Positions 37,159 through 45,030 of a stretch of 64,000 nt of DNA are shown piece after piece. Under the pieces are notes generated by a model. It ran no database searches, was not told the origin of the DNA, and was given only the letters and a program-made list of their open reading frames with translations. Position 1 is the stretch's first letter, and every line of letters begins with the position of its first letter. The translations under genes and the position numbers were made by a program. The stretch is from Mucilaginibacter sp. UR6-1 (GTDB taxonomy: Bacteria > Bacteroidota > Bacteroidia > Sphingobacteriales > Sphingobacteriaceae): the NCBI RefSeq assembly GCF_020880975.1, contig NZ_JAJIWP010000001.1, positions 806,001 to 870,000 on the forward strand, read 5' to 3'.

Positions 37159-37251
37159 TTAGCAGCAACACATGCACATACAGCAACAACGGTTTAAACC
37201 ATATTGATTATACTGTAGTACGTTTTTGAGAATGCTAAATAAACTTTTCAT
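37159..37251 (-). CDS. Cys/Met-codon-rich leader peptide upstream of metY
   Basis: An unannotated 30-codon frame with ATG at 37251 and TAA at 37161-37159. It begins MKSLFSILKN and ends in CCCMCMCCC directly before the stop: seven Cys and two Met in the last nine codons. It starts 10 nt after the closing helix of the S-box aptamer and ends 121 nt before metY. The composition and position fit a leader peptide whose translation senses charged tRNA-Cys (and perhaps tRNA-Met). A metal-binding micropeptide is the alternative. I see no U-rich terminator between it and metY, so the output step is unclear. Confidence 0.65.
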   Translation of the reverse strand: MKSLFSILKNVLQYNQYGLNRCCCMCMCCC

Positions 37252-37261
37252 TTTGTTTGTT

Positions 37262-37374
37262 AATTTATATTTCCCGGGGTTATTCTTCCGGGGCAGGAAT
37301 TGGCACCTTCTTCAGTTGCTGAAGGGTTGCCAGCGGGTAATTGAGCCTGTTCTCTCGCCGCTTCTTTATAAACC
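37262..37374 (-). promoter_or_regulatory. S-box (SAM-I type) riboswitch for metY-metX-hom
   Basis: Read on the minus strand. P1 pairs 37367-37374 with 37262-37269. AGCGG pairs with CCGCT (P2), GAG with CTC (P2b, replacing the usual GGG/CCC). GCTGGCAACC is followed by the P3 hairpin TTCAG-CAA-CTGAA, and GGTGCCAATTCCTGC at 37307-37293 is the classical S-box core. P4 is CCCGG/CCGGG. The junction after P2b (AATTAC instead of ATGAAG) departs from the consensus. It should bind S-adenosylmethionine. No terminator follows; the leader ATG is 10 nt away, so control of leader translation is possible. Confidence 0.8.
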
Positions 37375-37401
37375 AAACCTTTTTGAGGGGTGTTGATCTT
37401 A

Positions 37402-37421
37402 AATATTTGCTGCCAAATATT
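37402..37421. promoter_or_regulatory. palindrome near the met transcript start
   Basis: AATATTTG (37402-37409), CTGC, CAAATATT (37414-37421): a perfect 8-4-8 inverted repeat at the predicted transcription start. A second perfect repeat, GCAAATGT (37425-37432) with ACATTTGC (37444-37451), overlaps the promoter. They look like operator sites; the binding protein is unknown. Confidence 0.5.
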
Positions 37422-37425
37422 GTTG

Positions 37426-37458
37426 CAAATGTATGTTAAAAAAACATTTGCTTCCAAA
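37426..37458 (-). promoter_or_regulatory. promoter of the metY-metX-hom operon
   Basis: On the minus strand TTTG (37458-37455), a 21-bp spacer and TACATTTG (37433-37426), an exact match to the Bacteroidota pattern TTTG-N17-23-TAnnTTTG. Transcription would start near 37420 and run through the S-box. Confidence 0.7.
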
Positions 37459-37476
37459 TTTAATTTGTTTTTATCA

Positions 37477-38598
37477 CTAAAAACTTTCTAAAGCCTGTTT
37501 TATATCTGCTATCAAGTCGTCAATATGCTCCAGCCCGACAGATACACGCAGCAGACTAAACGGCGTTTTGGTGTCAGGCCCCTCAACCAGCGCGCGATGC
37601 TCTATCAAGCTTTCAACGCCGCCTAAACTGGTAGCCTGGGTAAACAACTTGAGGGCATTAATAACTTTGCTTGCTTCATTTTGCCCACCTTTTACTAAAA
37701 AGGATAACATACCACCATATAAACCCATTTGTGCCGAAGCCAGTTCATGTTGCGGATGCGAAGCAAGGCCCGGATACATCACCCTTTCTACTTTTTCGTG
37801 ATTTTCTAAAAAATCCGCGAGCCGCTGTGCATTATATACATGCCCGCGAACGCGGTATGGCAATGTTTTAATACTCCGCACCAAATAATAACAATCAGCA
37901 GGCGAGGGTATAGCGCCGCCCATTTCCTGTACCTGGCGTATCTTTTGCCACCAATCATTATCCTCAGCCGTAATCAAAGCGCCACCCATAAGGTCGCTGT
38001 GGCCGCCAAAATATTTGGTGGTCGAGTGCATCACCAGGTCGGCACCTAAGGCGAGTGGCTGCTGGCATAATGGGGTGGCAAATGTATTATCGCTTACCAC
38101 TTTTATACCTTTAGCATGGGCTATAGCAACTACCTTTTTAATATCAGTAAGCTTTAATAAGGGGTTTGATGGCGTTTCTATCCAGATAACGCGGGTGTTA
38201 GGTTTGATGTGTTGTTGCAAAACGCTTTCATCGTTTACATCAATAAAATCAAACTCCAGTATACCAGCAAACAGGTTTTTAATTTGGTTGCGCAGGCCAT
38301 GATACATATCATCAGGTAAAATAATATGTGTGCCCGGTTGCAGAGATTGAAATACGGCCATACCCGCCGCATTACCTGATGAAAATGCAGCCGCATCCGC
38401 ACCGCCTTCAATTTGAGCCAAAACATTCTCTAACGATGTACGGTTAGGGTTTGACGAACGACTATAAATATGCCCTGATGGGTATTGGCCGTCAGCATTC
38501 CTGGTAAAGGTTGTTGATGTGGTGATGGGTTGTATCACTAAACCCGAAGCTTTATCCGGATGGTTGCCGGCATGTATGGCAATGGTTTCTATCTTCAT
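37477..38598 (-). CDS. cystathionine gamma-synthase/lyase-type PLP enzyme (second copy)
   Basis: A 373-residue trans-sulfuration enzyme. Seen: IETIAIHAGNHPDKASG, YSRSSNPNRTSLENVLAQIEGG, FSSGNAAGMAVFQSL, HSTTKYFGGHSDLMGG with the PLP lysine, and SLGGVESLIEHRALVEG. It differs clearly from the copy at 22316-23458, so one may synthesise and the other cleave cystathionine. I chose ATG 38598 (MKIETIAIHAG); the frame extends 71 codons further but that part crosses into the promoter region of the divergent gene. It lies just upstream of the met promoter on the same strand. Confidence 0.9.
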   Translation of the reverse strand: MKIETIAIHAGNHPDKASGLVIQPITTSTTFTRNADGQYPSGHIYSRSSNPNRTSLENVLAQIEGGADAAAFSSGNAAGMAVFQSLQPGTHIILPDDMYHGLRNQIKNLFAGILEFDFIDVNDESVLQQHIKPNTRVIWIETPSNPLLKLTDIKKVVAIAHAKGIKVVSDNTFATPLCQQPLALGADLVMHSTTKYFGGHSDLMGGALITAEDNDWWQKIRQVQEMGGAIPSPADCYYLVRSIKTLPYRVRGHVYNAQRLADFLENHEKVERVMYPGLASHPQHELASAQMGLYGGMLSFLVKGGQNEASKVINALKLFTQATSLGGVESLIEHRALVEGPDTKTPFSLLRVSVGLEHIDDLIADIKQALESF

Positions 38599-38653
38599 AG
38601 CAATATTTGTAGCGTTCGGCGGTAAATGTACGTATTGATAAAAAACCTGAATA

Positions 38654-39079
38654 ATGAAAAATGCAATATTTGCTGTTTTAATAGCGGTTTCCCTTTTTGC
38701 ATGTAAAGCAACGCAGATTAGTAACAATGAACAATCTGTTGATCCTGAAAACCTAACCGGCCAGTGGGACTGGAAGCGAACCACCGGAGGCTTTGCCGGA
38801 ATAAACACCACGCCCGAAACCGCACGCTATATATTACATATTGAGTTTAAGAACAATGAACTGCTGTTTTATAAGAATAATGTGGTAACCCAGCAATACC
38901 ATTACACCATAACCAAAAACAAAACCATCTACTCAACTGAGCCGCTGTACATCATCAATCCTGATACCACTGTTAATGCCATACCGCTTGTAATTACCAA
39001 AATGGTAAAGGATACCATCATACTGGCTGATAATGTGAACGATGGGTTTTCATCAACCTATGTTAAAAGAACAAACTAA
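38654..39079 (+). CDS. small lipoprotein of unknown function
   Basis: A 141-residue protein with a lipobox ending at Cys17 (AVSLFACKAT). The mature part reads as a small beta-barrel of the lipocalin-like kind: NLTGQWDWKRTTGGFAG, YILHIEFKNNELLFYKN, YHYTITKNKTIYST. These repeated strand patterns match many small lipoproteins of this phylum. Divergent from the trans-sulfuration gene; no functional clue. Confidence 0.78.
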   Translation: MKNAIFAVLIAVSLFACKATQISNNEQSVDPENLTGQWDWKRTTGGFAGINTTPETARYILHIEFKNNELLFYKNNVVTQQYHYTITKNKTIYSTEPLYIINPDTTVNAIPLVITKMVKDTIILADNVNDGFSSTYVKRTN

Positions 39080-39096
39080 GTGTTTGTTTAGTAATT

Positions 39097-39114
39097 ATAT
39101 GTGGCAACACATAT
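39097..39114. repeat. hairpin downstream of the lipoprotein gene
   Basis: ATATGTG, loop GCAA, CACATAT: a perfect 7-bp stem with a GNRA tetraloop, 18 bp after the stop. No U-tract, so it may protect the 3' end rather than terminate. Confidence 0.5.
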
Positions 39115-39213
39115 GTAAAAACAATGTCAATAACGGCCATGTTTATGGAATAAGGCTGCCATAATACCTGTAGTTTTTGTGCATTTTACTACCTTTGGTA
39201 AAACTTTTATTGA

Positions 39214-40407
39214 ATGCAAAACCCAGATAGTTTACAGGTATTACTTAATGATCCTAACTTATCTGCTGATTTAAAAGACATTGCACAAAAGGTACTCAAC
39301 CTGCAACGCATCAGCTTTGACGAGGGTGTGCTGTTATATGAAAAAGCTGAATTGGGCTATCTTGGCACTTTAGCGAATTATATACGCAACGCCAAACACG
39401 GCGATAAAACTTATTTCAACCGTAACTTCCACATCGAACCCACTAACCTGTGTGTGTACGATTGTAAATTCTGCTCCTATTCGCGCCTGATAAAACAACG
39501 TGGCGAAGGGTGGGAATACACGATGGAAGAGATGCTCGATATTGTAAAAAAATATGATAACGAGCCTGTTACCGAGGTGCATATTGTAGGTGGTGTATTG
39601 CCGCAATACGATGTGCCATTTTATGCTGAACTGTTTACCCGTATAAAACAGCACCGCCCTGATCTGCATGTTAAAGCCTTAACGCCGGTTGAATATCATT
39701 ACATATTTAAAAAGGCTAAAATTGATTACGCCACAGGTATGCAGTTGATGAAGGATGCCGGCCTTGAGTCAATGCCGGGTGGTGGTGCGGAGATATTTCA
39801 CCCGGAAGTGCGCGACCTGATCGCTAAAGACAAATGTACCGGCGACCAGTGGCTGCAGATACACGAGGAATGGCATAAACTGGGTATGCGCTCAAACGCT
39901 ACCATGCTATACGGGCATATTGAAAAGTACTGGCACCGGGTTGACCACATGGAACGCCTGCGTCAGTTACAAGATCGTACCGGTGGTTTTCAAACGTTCA
40001 TCCCGTTAAAATTTCGTAACCAGGATAACCAGATGTCTGATGTGCCGGAATCAACCGTATTGGAGGATCTGCGCAATTATGCCATCGCACGTATTTACCT
40101 GGATAATTTTGACCATATCAAGGCTTATTGGGCCATGATCAGCAGGAATACTGCACAACTTTCGCTAAATTTTGGTGTGGATGATATTGATGGTACGCTT
40201 GACGATACCACCAAGATCTACTCAATGGCAGGAGCGGAAGAACAGCATCCGGCCATGAGCACCAAAGAACTGGTTGAACTGATAAAGCAAGTTGGCCGTC
40301 ATCCCATCGAGCGCGATACTTTATACAACGTAGTTACCGATTTTAAAGACCATGTATTTGCCGAAGAAAGCAAACCTAAGTTTTATAAACTCCCGGTGGT
40401 TAATTAA
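39214..40407 (+). CDS. mqnE: aminofutalosine synthase
   Basis: A 397-residue radical SAM enzyme of the futalosine menaquinone route; it joins the chorismate-derived enolpyruvyl benzoate to adenosyl to form aminofutalosine. The iron-sulfur motif C-x3-C-x2-C is at Cys80, Cys84 and Cys87 (NLCVYDCKFCSYSR). VHIVGGVLPQYDVPFY, GLESMPGGGAEIFHPEVR and TFIPLKFRNQDNQ are typical of MqnE. A TACCTTTG box at 39190-39197 is a possible promoter. MqnA, the step before it, is encoded 0.8 kb downstream, consistent with a menaquinone gene set. Confidence 0.95.
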   Translation: MQNPDSLQVLLNDPNLSADLKDIAQKVLNLQRISFDEGVLLYEKAELGYLGTLANYIRNAKHGDKTYFNRNFHIEPTNLCVYDCKFCSYSRLIKQRGEGWEYTMEEMLDIVKKYDNEPVTEVHIVGGVLPQYDVPFYAELFTRIKQHRPDLHVKALTPVEYHYIFKKAKIDYATGMQLMKDAGLESMPGGGAEIFHPEVRDLIAKDKCTGDQWLQIHEEWHKLGMRSNATMLYGHIEKYWHRVDHMERLRQLQDRTGGFQTFIPLKFRNQDNQMSDVPESTVLEDLRNYAIARIYLDNFDHIKAYWAMISRNTAQLSLNFGVDDIDGTLDDTTKIYSMAGAEEQHPAMSTKELVELIKQVGRHPIERDTLYNVVTDFKDHVFAEESKPKFYKLPVVN

Positions 40408-40540
40408 GATGAAAGAAGAAAGGTAAAAGCAGAAAGGTGAAAGCGAAAAGGTAGATGCTCAAAGCCGATTCTACAAAAGAATAAAAGCTTTAAGCTTTGG
40501 ACTTTAAGCTTTAGGCTAAAATCGCTTTAAGCTCCAAAAA
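40408..40540. repeat. low-complexity stretch of AAAGC/AAAGG words
   Basis: The left half is almost pure purine (GAAAGAAGAAAGG type), the right half repeats AAAGCTTTAAGCTTT and CTTTAAGC. It contains short self-complementary words rather than one clean stem. It fills the whole gap between mqnE and the phosphatase gene. No gene is visible. Confidence 0.6.
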
Positions 40541-40544
40541 AAGA

Positions 40545-41165
40545 ATGATACAAAAAACACTATACATTGTCCGCCATGGGCAAACCGATCTGAATAAGCA
40601 GGGGATTGTGCAGGGACGGGGAATGAATACTGATTTGAACGAGGAAGGCCGGGCGCAGGCCGCCTTGTTTTATGAGGCATACAAGCAGGTTCCTTTTGAT
40701 AAGATCTATATATCTGAATTAAAGCGTACGCAGCAGAGCATACAACAATTTATTGATCAGGGCATACCTTACGAGAAACTTGCCGGGCTTGATGAATTGG
40801 CCTGGGGCAGGCTGGAAGGGCAGCCCAGCACGCCCGAAAATAAATCGGCTTTTTTAGACCTGATGCGTAACTGGCTTGACGGTAACCTGGATGCCAAGAT
40901 AGAAGGCGGTGAAAGCCCTAACGAGGTAAAGTTAAGGCAGGAGGAAGCCCTGAAAGTAATTTTATCACATCCGGAAGAAAAAAATGTATTGGTATGTATG
41001 CATGGCCGCGCCATGAGGCTGCTGATGTGCCTGCTTACCGAGCGGCCACTTACCGAAATGGATAACTTTCCGCACCAAAACCTTGTGCTGTACAAAGTTA
41101 CTTTTGACGGCCAAAAATTTGATATTGTTGACTTTAATAATGCCCTGCACTTAAAGCAGGCCTGA
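40545..41165 (+). CDS. histidine phosphatase family protein
   Basis: A 206-residue enzyme of the phosphoglycerate-mutase-like histidine phosphatase group. The phospho-acceptor motif YIVRHGQTDLNKQG is at residues 7-20, and ISELKRTQQSIQQF and VCMHGRAMRLLM (second His) complete the site. The substrate is unknown; relatives act on sugar phosphates or on cobalamin or folate intermediates. It lies 8 bp upstream of mqnA and may be co-transcribed with it. Confidence 0.9.
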   Translation: MIQKTLYIVRHGQTDLNKQGIVQGRGMNTDLNEEGRAQAALFYEAYKQVPFDKIYISELKRTQQSIQQFIDQGIPYEKLAGLDELAWGRLEGQPSTPENKSAFLDLMRNWLDGNLDAKIEGGESPNEVKLRQEEALKVILSHPEEKNVLVCMHGRAMRLLMCLLTERPLTEMDNFPHQNLVLYKVTFDGQKFDIVDFNNALHLKQA

Positions 41166-41173
41166 ACGTACTC

Positions 41174-41926
41174 GTGAAAAAGATCCGTATTTCTGCTGTT
41201 AGCTATACTAACACCACACCATTTATATATGGTATACAACATACCGACTTTATTAATAAAATTGATCTGAGTTTAGATATTCCGGCGGACTGCGCCCAAA
41301 AGCTGATAGACGATAAAGCAGACATAGGCCTTATACCAGTTGCCGCTACACTTAATATGCCCGAATGGCACATCGTATCCGATTATTGTATTGGTGCTAA
41401 TGGTCCGGTAGCCTCGGTATTCATATTCAGTAATTGCGATATTCATGATGTAAAATATCTTCAGCTTGACCCCCAATCGCGCAGCTCAAATAACCTGGCG
41501 AGGGTACTGCTCAAAAACTTTTGGAGGATTAACCCTGAACTAATTATTGATGCAAAGGATTACAGTTTATCAGCAAGCCCTGATACAGCCTTTGTACAGA
41601 TAGGCGACAGGACTTTTGGCAAGGCGGACAAGTATTCTTACGTATATGATTTGGCCGGGGAGTGGCAAAAATTTACCGGTTTGCCTTTCGTGTTTGCCGC
41701 ATGGATATCAAACAAACCCATACCTGCCGGTTTTATTGAAGAATTTAACACAATACTAAAATTTGGGTTAGATAACCGGCCTGAATTATTTAAGGAATTG
41801 CCTCACAGGGACGACTTTGATATTGAGGATTACCTGCTCAACAAAATAGATTATTTATTGACCGACGAAAAGCGGAAAGCACTGCATCTTTTTCTAATCT
41901 ATGTTAAAGATCTTAACAGTCAATAA
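41174..41926 (+). CDS. mqnA: chorismate dehydratase
   Basis: A 250-residue periplasmic-binding-protein-fold enzyme that dehydrates chorismate, the first step of the futalosine menaquinone route. Seen: RISAVSYTNTTPFIYGI at the N-terminus, IPADCAQKLIDDKADIGLIPVA, LDPQSRSSNNLARVLL and VYDLAGEWQKFTGLPFVFAAW. The start is GTG at 41174, 8 bp after the phosphatase stop; no ATG fits before the conserved SYTNTTPF. Confidence 0.93.
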   Translation: MKKIRISAVSYTNTTPFIYGIQHTDFINKIDLSLDIPADCAQKLIDDKADIGLIPVAATLNMPEWHIVSDYCIGANGPVASVFIFSNCDIHDVKYLQLDPQSRSSNNLARVLLKNFWRINPELIIDAKDYSLSASPDTAFVQIGDRTFGKADKYSYVYDLAGEWQKFTGLPFVFAAWISNKPIPAGFIEEFNTILKFGLDNRPELFKELPHRDDFDIEDYLLNKIDYLLTDEKRKALHLFLIYVKDLNSQ

Positions 41927-42217
41927 TTTATATTCATTATCAGCATCTTTAGGTTTGTTGCCAATATTGCTTGCTAAAACTGTTTATCTAACCTGTGTTT
42001 TACATTTTAATGACAGGCTTATTGTACTTTGTACACTATTAATTAGCTCAAAAATTTATGATATTGTAAATTATACACTATCTAATCATTTATTTTTTAA
42101 AATATTTAAAATAAAATACATATAATTATTAAATTTTTATAAAAGTTGTACATAATTTACATAATTGATATTTATAACCGATATTTGTTATGGATTTAAA
42201 ATTAACACAACAAGACA
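41927..42217. other. AT-rich gap without a supported gene
   Basis: 291 bp, very AT-rich. A 74-codon frame overlaps the end of mqnA and continues to 42125 but has no recognisable features. The right part should hold the promoter of the exported protein at 42218; I see GATATTTG near 42181, one mismatch from TAnnTTTG. Confidence 0.5.
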
Positions 42218-42682
42218 ATGAAAAAGTTATTAATTATACCAGCAATTATCGGTTTATTAGTTACAGGTGCTTTTGCAGCCGATAAAAAAGTATCAGCAGA
42301 TGACGACAAAAACGCAAACGTATCTTACGCTGTTATCAACCAATTCAAATCAGATTACAGTGGTGCTGAAAACGTTACCTGGACTGTAACTGAAAGCACT
42401 CAAAAAGCAGAGTTTACTTTAGACGGTGTTAAAATGACCGCTTTTTATAACCTGAATGGCGAGTATCTTGGTACAACCAGGCAAGTTAATTATAAAGCTA
42501 TCTCAGCACGTGCTCAAAAAGAGATCGCTTCACGTTACAAAGATTACACTGTAGGTCAGGTTATTGAACTGAACACCGGTGATGGCATCCAACACTTTGT
42601 TGATCTGAAAAACGACAAGAACGAGATCTTAGTTCGCGTTGCTCCAACTTCGGCAGTATACTACTTTCAACAAGTAAAATAA
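42218..42682 (+). CDS. exported PepSY-like/BLF-type small protein
   Basis: A 154-residue protein with a clean signal peptide (LLIIPAIIGLLVTGAFAA). The mature part has VINQFKSDYSGAENVTWTVT, KAEFTLDGVKMTAFYNLNGEYLGTT, and EIASRYKDYTVGQVIEL: the pattern of small periplasmic PepSY-like proteins common in this phylum. It has no catalytic residues. Codon choice (many TTA, AAA) and a strong terminator suggest good expression. Function unknown. Confidence 0.8.
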   Translation: MKKLLIIPAIIGLLVTGAFAADKKVSADDDKNANVSYAVINQFKSDYSGAENVTWTVTESTQKAEFTLDGVKMTAFYNLNGEYLGTTRQVNYKAISARAQKEIASRYKDYTVGQVIELNTGDGIQHFVDLKNDKNEILVRVAPTSAVYYFQQVK

Positions 42683-42706
42683 GCTACACCCTATAACATA
42701 TATAGC

Positions 42707-42740
42707 AAAAGGCTGCACCTTAACTGTTGCAGCCTTTTTT
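42707..42740 (+). terminator. intrinsic terminator
   Basis: AAAAGGCTGCA (42707-42717) pairs with TGCAGCCTTTT (42728-42738) around a 10-nt loop, with more T after it. It ends the exported protein gene. Confidence 0.9.
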
Positions 42741-42780
42741 ATTTATATATTGGCTTGATAATAACAGATTAATAAAGTAT

Positions 42781-42830
42781 AAAAAAAGCAGTGATCAAAA
42801 ATCAAATTAACTGATCTTTAATCACTGCTT
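42781..42830 (-). terminator. intrinsic terminator of the sulfate assimilation operon
   Basis: On the minus strand AAGCAGTGAT (42830-42821) pairs with ATCACTGCTT (42795-42786) around 25 nt and runs into seven T. It lies 26 bp after the cysN stop. Confidence 0.85.
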
Positions 42831-42855
42831 ATTGATTTATATTATTAGTGATATC

Positions 42856-44106
42856 TCAATCAACTGCTGAACGCAGCATCAAAGCACCTACGGTTACATT
42901 GGTACGGCTATCAATAATGATAGCGCCACCATTGGCTTTGTTTTTTTGGTAAGGATCAAATGCCAGTGCATCAGCCGTTTTAATTACGATGCGGCCTATG
43001 TCGTTGAGTTTAAATTCCTCATCGTACTGTTTTTCGAGCGTGTTAATGTTCACCTTGTATAATACCTCGCTTATACGGCATCGGGTTACTTTGCTGTTAT
43101 GCTGTACCAGGTAGGTATGGGTACTATCTAACGGGCGGGTATCCATCCAGCAAAGGTCGGCTTCAATTAATTGAGCTACCTGCGGCTGCTCGGCACTGTT
43201 TACCAGCAGGTCGCCGCGGCTTATATCAATATCATCAGCCAGGTGGATAGTTACAGACATGCCGGTACTTGCTTCAACAGGATCTGCATCCAGTTGCTCA
43301 ATTTTAGCGATGCTGCTGGTAAACCCTGAAGGTAAAACCGTAACCGGGTCATTCACCCTAAAGCTGCCACTGGCCACACGACCGGCATAGCCACGATAAT
43401 CATGCAATTCATCAGTTTGCGGGCGAATTACCCATTGTACCGGCAAGCGTGCGTGTGCGGCGGAATTGTCAACTTTTATGTCAACATTCTCCAAATAATC
43501 CAGTAGGCTTTCACCTTTGTACCATGGCATATTGATTGAGCTATGCACAATGTTATCGCCCTTTAACGCACTGACGGGTATGAACTTAACATTATTTAGC
43601 TCAACCTTTTCAGCAAGTGCTTTGTAGTTGTTAACTATTTGATTATATGCTTCCTCATTATAGTCGAGCATATCCATTTTATTAATACAAACCACTACCT
43701 GCGGGATGCCTAATAATGATACCAGAAATGAGTGTCGAATGGTTTGCTCAATAACACCTTTACGCGCATCGATCAGGATGATAGCCAAACCGGCATTACT
43801 GGCGCCTGTAACCATGTTGCGGGTGTATTGAATGTGTCCGGGCGCATCGGCAATAATAAATTTGCGCTTATCGGTATTAAAATACTTGTAGGCCACATCA
43901 ATGGTAATTCCTTGTTCACGTTCGGCTTTGAGGCCATCGGTTAATATGGCAAGGTCAATAGTGCCATCGTCGTTTTTACGGTTCGAGGCATGCAGCGCCT
44001 CTAACTGATCGGCTAAGATAGCTTCACTATCATATAACAGGCGGCCAATAAGGGTACTTTTACCATCATCAACACTACCCGCTGTTATAAACTTTAAAAT
44101 ATCCAT
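42856..44106 (-). CDS. cysN: sulfate adenylyltransferase GTPase subunit
   Basis: The regulatory GTPase of ATP sulfurylase (416 residues); GTP hydrolysis drives APS formation by CysD. Translation-factor motifs: GSVDDGKSTLIGRLLYDSE at residues 10-28, the DAPGH motif (IIADAPGHIQYTRNM), and NKMDMLDY. It is shorter than CysNC fusions, so APS kinase is absent. I chose ATG 44106 (MDILKFITAG), 1 bp after the cysD stop; the longer frame from 44178 overlaps cysD. Last gene of the operon. Confidence 0.95.
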   Translation of the reverse strand: MDILKFITAGSVDDGKSTLIGRLLYDSEAILADQLEALHASNRKNDDGTIDLAILTDGLKAEREQGITIDVAYKYFNTDKRKFIIADAPGHIQYTRNMVTGASNAGLAIILIDARKGVIEQTIRHSFLVSLLGIPQVVVCINKMDMLDYNEEAYNQIVNNYKALAEKVELNNVKFIPVSALKGDNIVHSSINMPWYKGESLLDYLENVDIKVDNSAAHARLPVQWVIRPQTDELHDYRGYAGRVASGSFRVNDPVTVLPSGFTSSIAKIEQLDADPVEASTGMSVTIHLADDIDISRGDLLVNSAEQPQVAQLIEADLCWMDTRPLDSTHTYLVQHNSKVTRCRISEVLYKVNINTLEKQYDEEFKLNDIGRIVIKTADALAFDPYQKNKANGGAIIIDSRTNVTVGALMLRSAVD

Positions 44107-44107
44107 A

Positions 44108-45016
44108 TTAAAAATAGCCCCCTTTCTTGCGGTCTTCCATGGCCGCTTCTGATACCTTGTCGTCCATACGCGCACCACGCTCGCTTATTTTTGATTCGCT
44201 GATCTCGTTAATAATATCATCAATTTGATAAGCGTATGATTCAACAGCCGCAGTACAAGTCATATCGCCCACGGTACGGAAACGCACATTTCGGCGCTCT
44301 ACAACATCTTCCTCATCCATATTAAGGAAAGGGGATGCTGCCATCAACTGGCCATTGCGGGTGATACAATCACGCTCGTGCGCGAAGTATATGGAAGGGA
44401 GTTCTATTTTCTCTCTGCGGATATAGTTCCAAACATCAAGTTCTGTCCAGTTACTGATAGGGAATACCCTAACGTTTTCGCCTTTGTGTATTTTACCATT
44501 ATAGAGGTTCCATAATTCGGGGCGCTGGCGTTTTGGGTCCCATTGGCCAAATTCATCACGTACTGAGAATATGCGCTCCTTGGCGCGTGCTTTCTCCTCA
44601 TCACGACGGGCACCGCCAATACAGGCATCAAACTGGTGTTTAGCTATAGTATCAAGCAGGGTAACAGTTTGTAAGGCGTTACGGCTGGCATTTTTACCTT
44701 TTTGTTCAACTACTTTACCTTCATTTATTGAATCCTGTACGTGGCCAATGATCAATTTCTCGCCAAGGCGTTCTATCATCCTGTCGCGATAATCAATTGT
44801 TTCAATAAAATTGTGGCCGGTATCAATATGTACCAGGGGAAAAGGGAACTTACCCGGGCGAAAAGCCTTTTCAGCTAATCGAACTAAAGTAATAGAATCC
44901 TTACCGCCAGAAAAAAGCAGCGCGGGTTTTTCAAATTGCCCCGCCACCTCGCGCAGAATGTATATCGCTTCTGCTTCAAGCTCATCTAAGTAATCCAGGT
45001 GGTTGTTAGTACTCAT
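44108..45016 (-). CDS. cysD: sulfate adenylyltransferase small subunit
   Basis: The catalytic PP-loop subunit of ATP sulfurylase (302 residues), making APS from sulfate and ATP. Seen: LLFSGGKDSITLVRLAEKAF (PP-loop), LVHIDTGHNFIETIDYRD, CIGGARRDEEKARAKERIFS and the C-terminal RMDDKVSEAAMEDRKKGGYF. ATG 45016 (MSTNNHLDYLDELEAEAI) was chosen; 38 more codons upstream overlap cysH and are basic and non-conserved. It works with CysN, encoded 1 bp downstream. Confidence 0.96.
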   Translation of the reverse strand: MSTNNHLDYLDELEAEAIYILREVAGQFEKPALLFSGGKDSITLVRLAEKAFRPGKFPFPLVHIDTGHNFIETIDYRDRMIERLGEKLIIGHVQDSINEGKVVEQKGKNASRNALQTVTLLDTIAKHQFDACIGGARRDEEKARAKERIFSVRDEFGQWDPKRQRPELWNLYNGKIHKGENVRVFPISNWTELDVWNYIRREKIELPSIYFAHERDCITRNGQLMAASPFLNMDEEDVVERRNVRFRTVGDMTCTAAVESYAYQIDDIINEISESKISERGARMDDKVSEAAMEDRKKGGYF

Positions 45017-45030
45017 TTGGTGGTTATATA

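Noticed and set aside
37260-37457. A 65-codon minus-strand frame covering the S-box region
   Set aside because: It reads through the riboswitch stems, has no family features and its bases are explained by RNA structure.
41901-42125. A 74-codon frame overlapping the end of mqnA
   Set aside because: Very AT-rich, hydrophobic by composition, no start context or conserved motif; it overlaps a real gene end.
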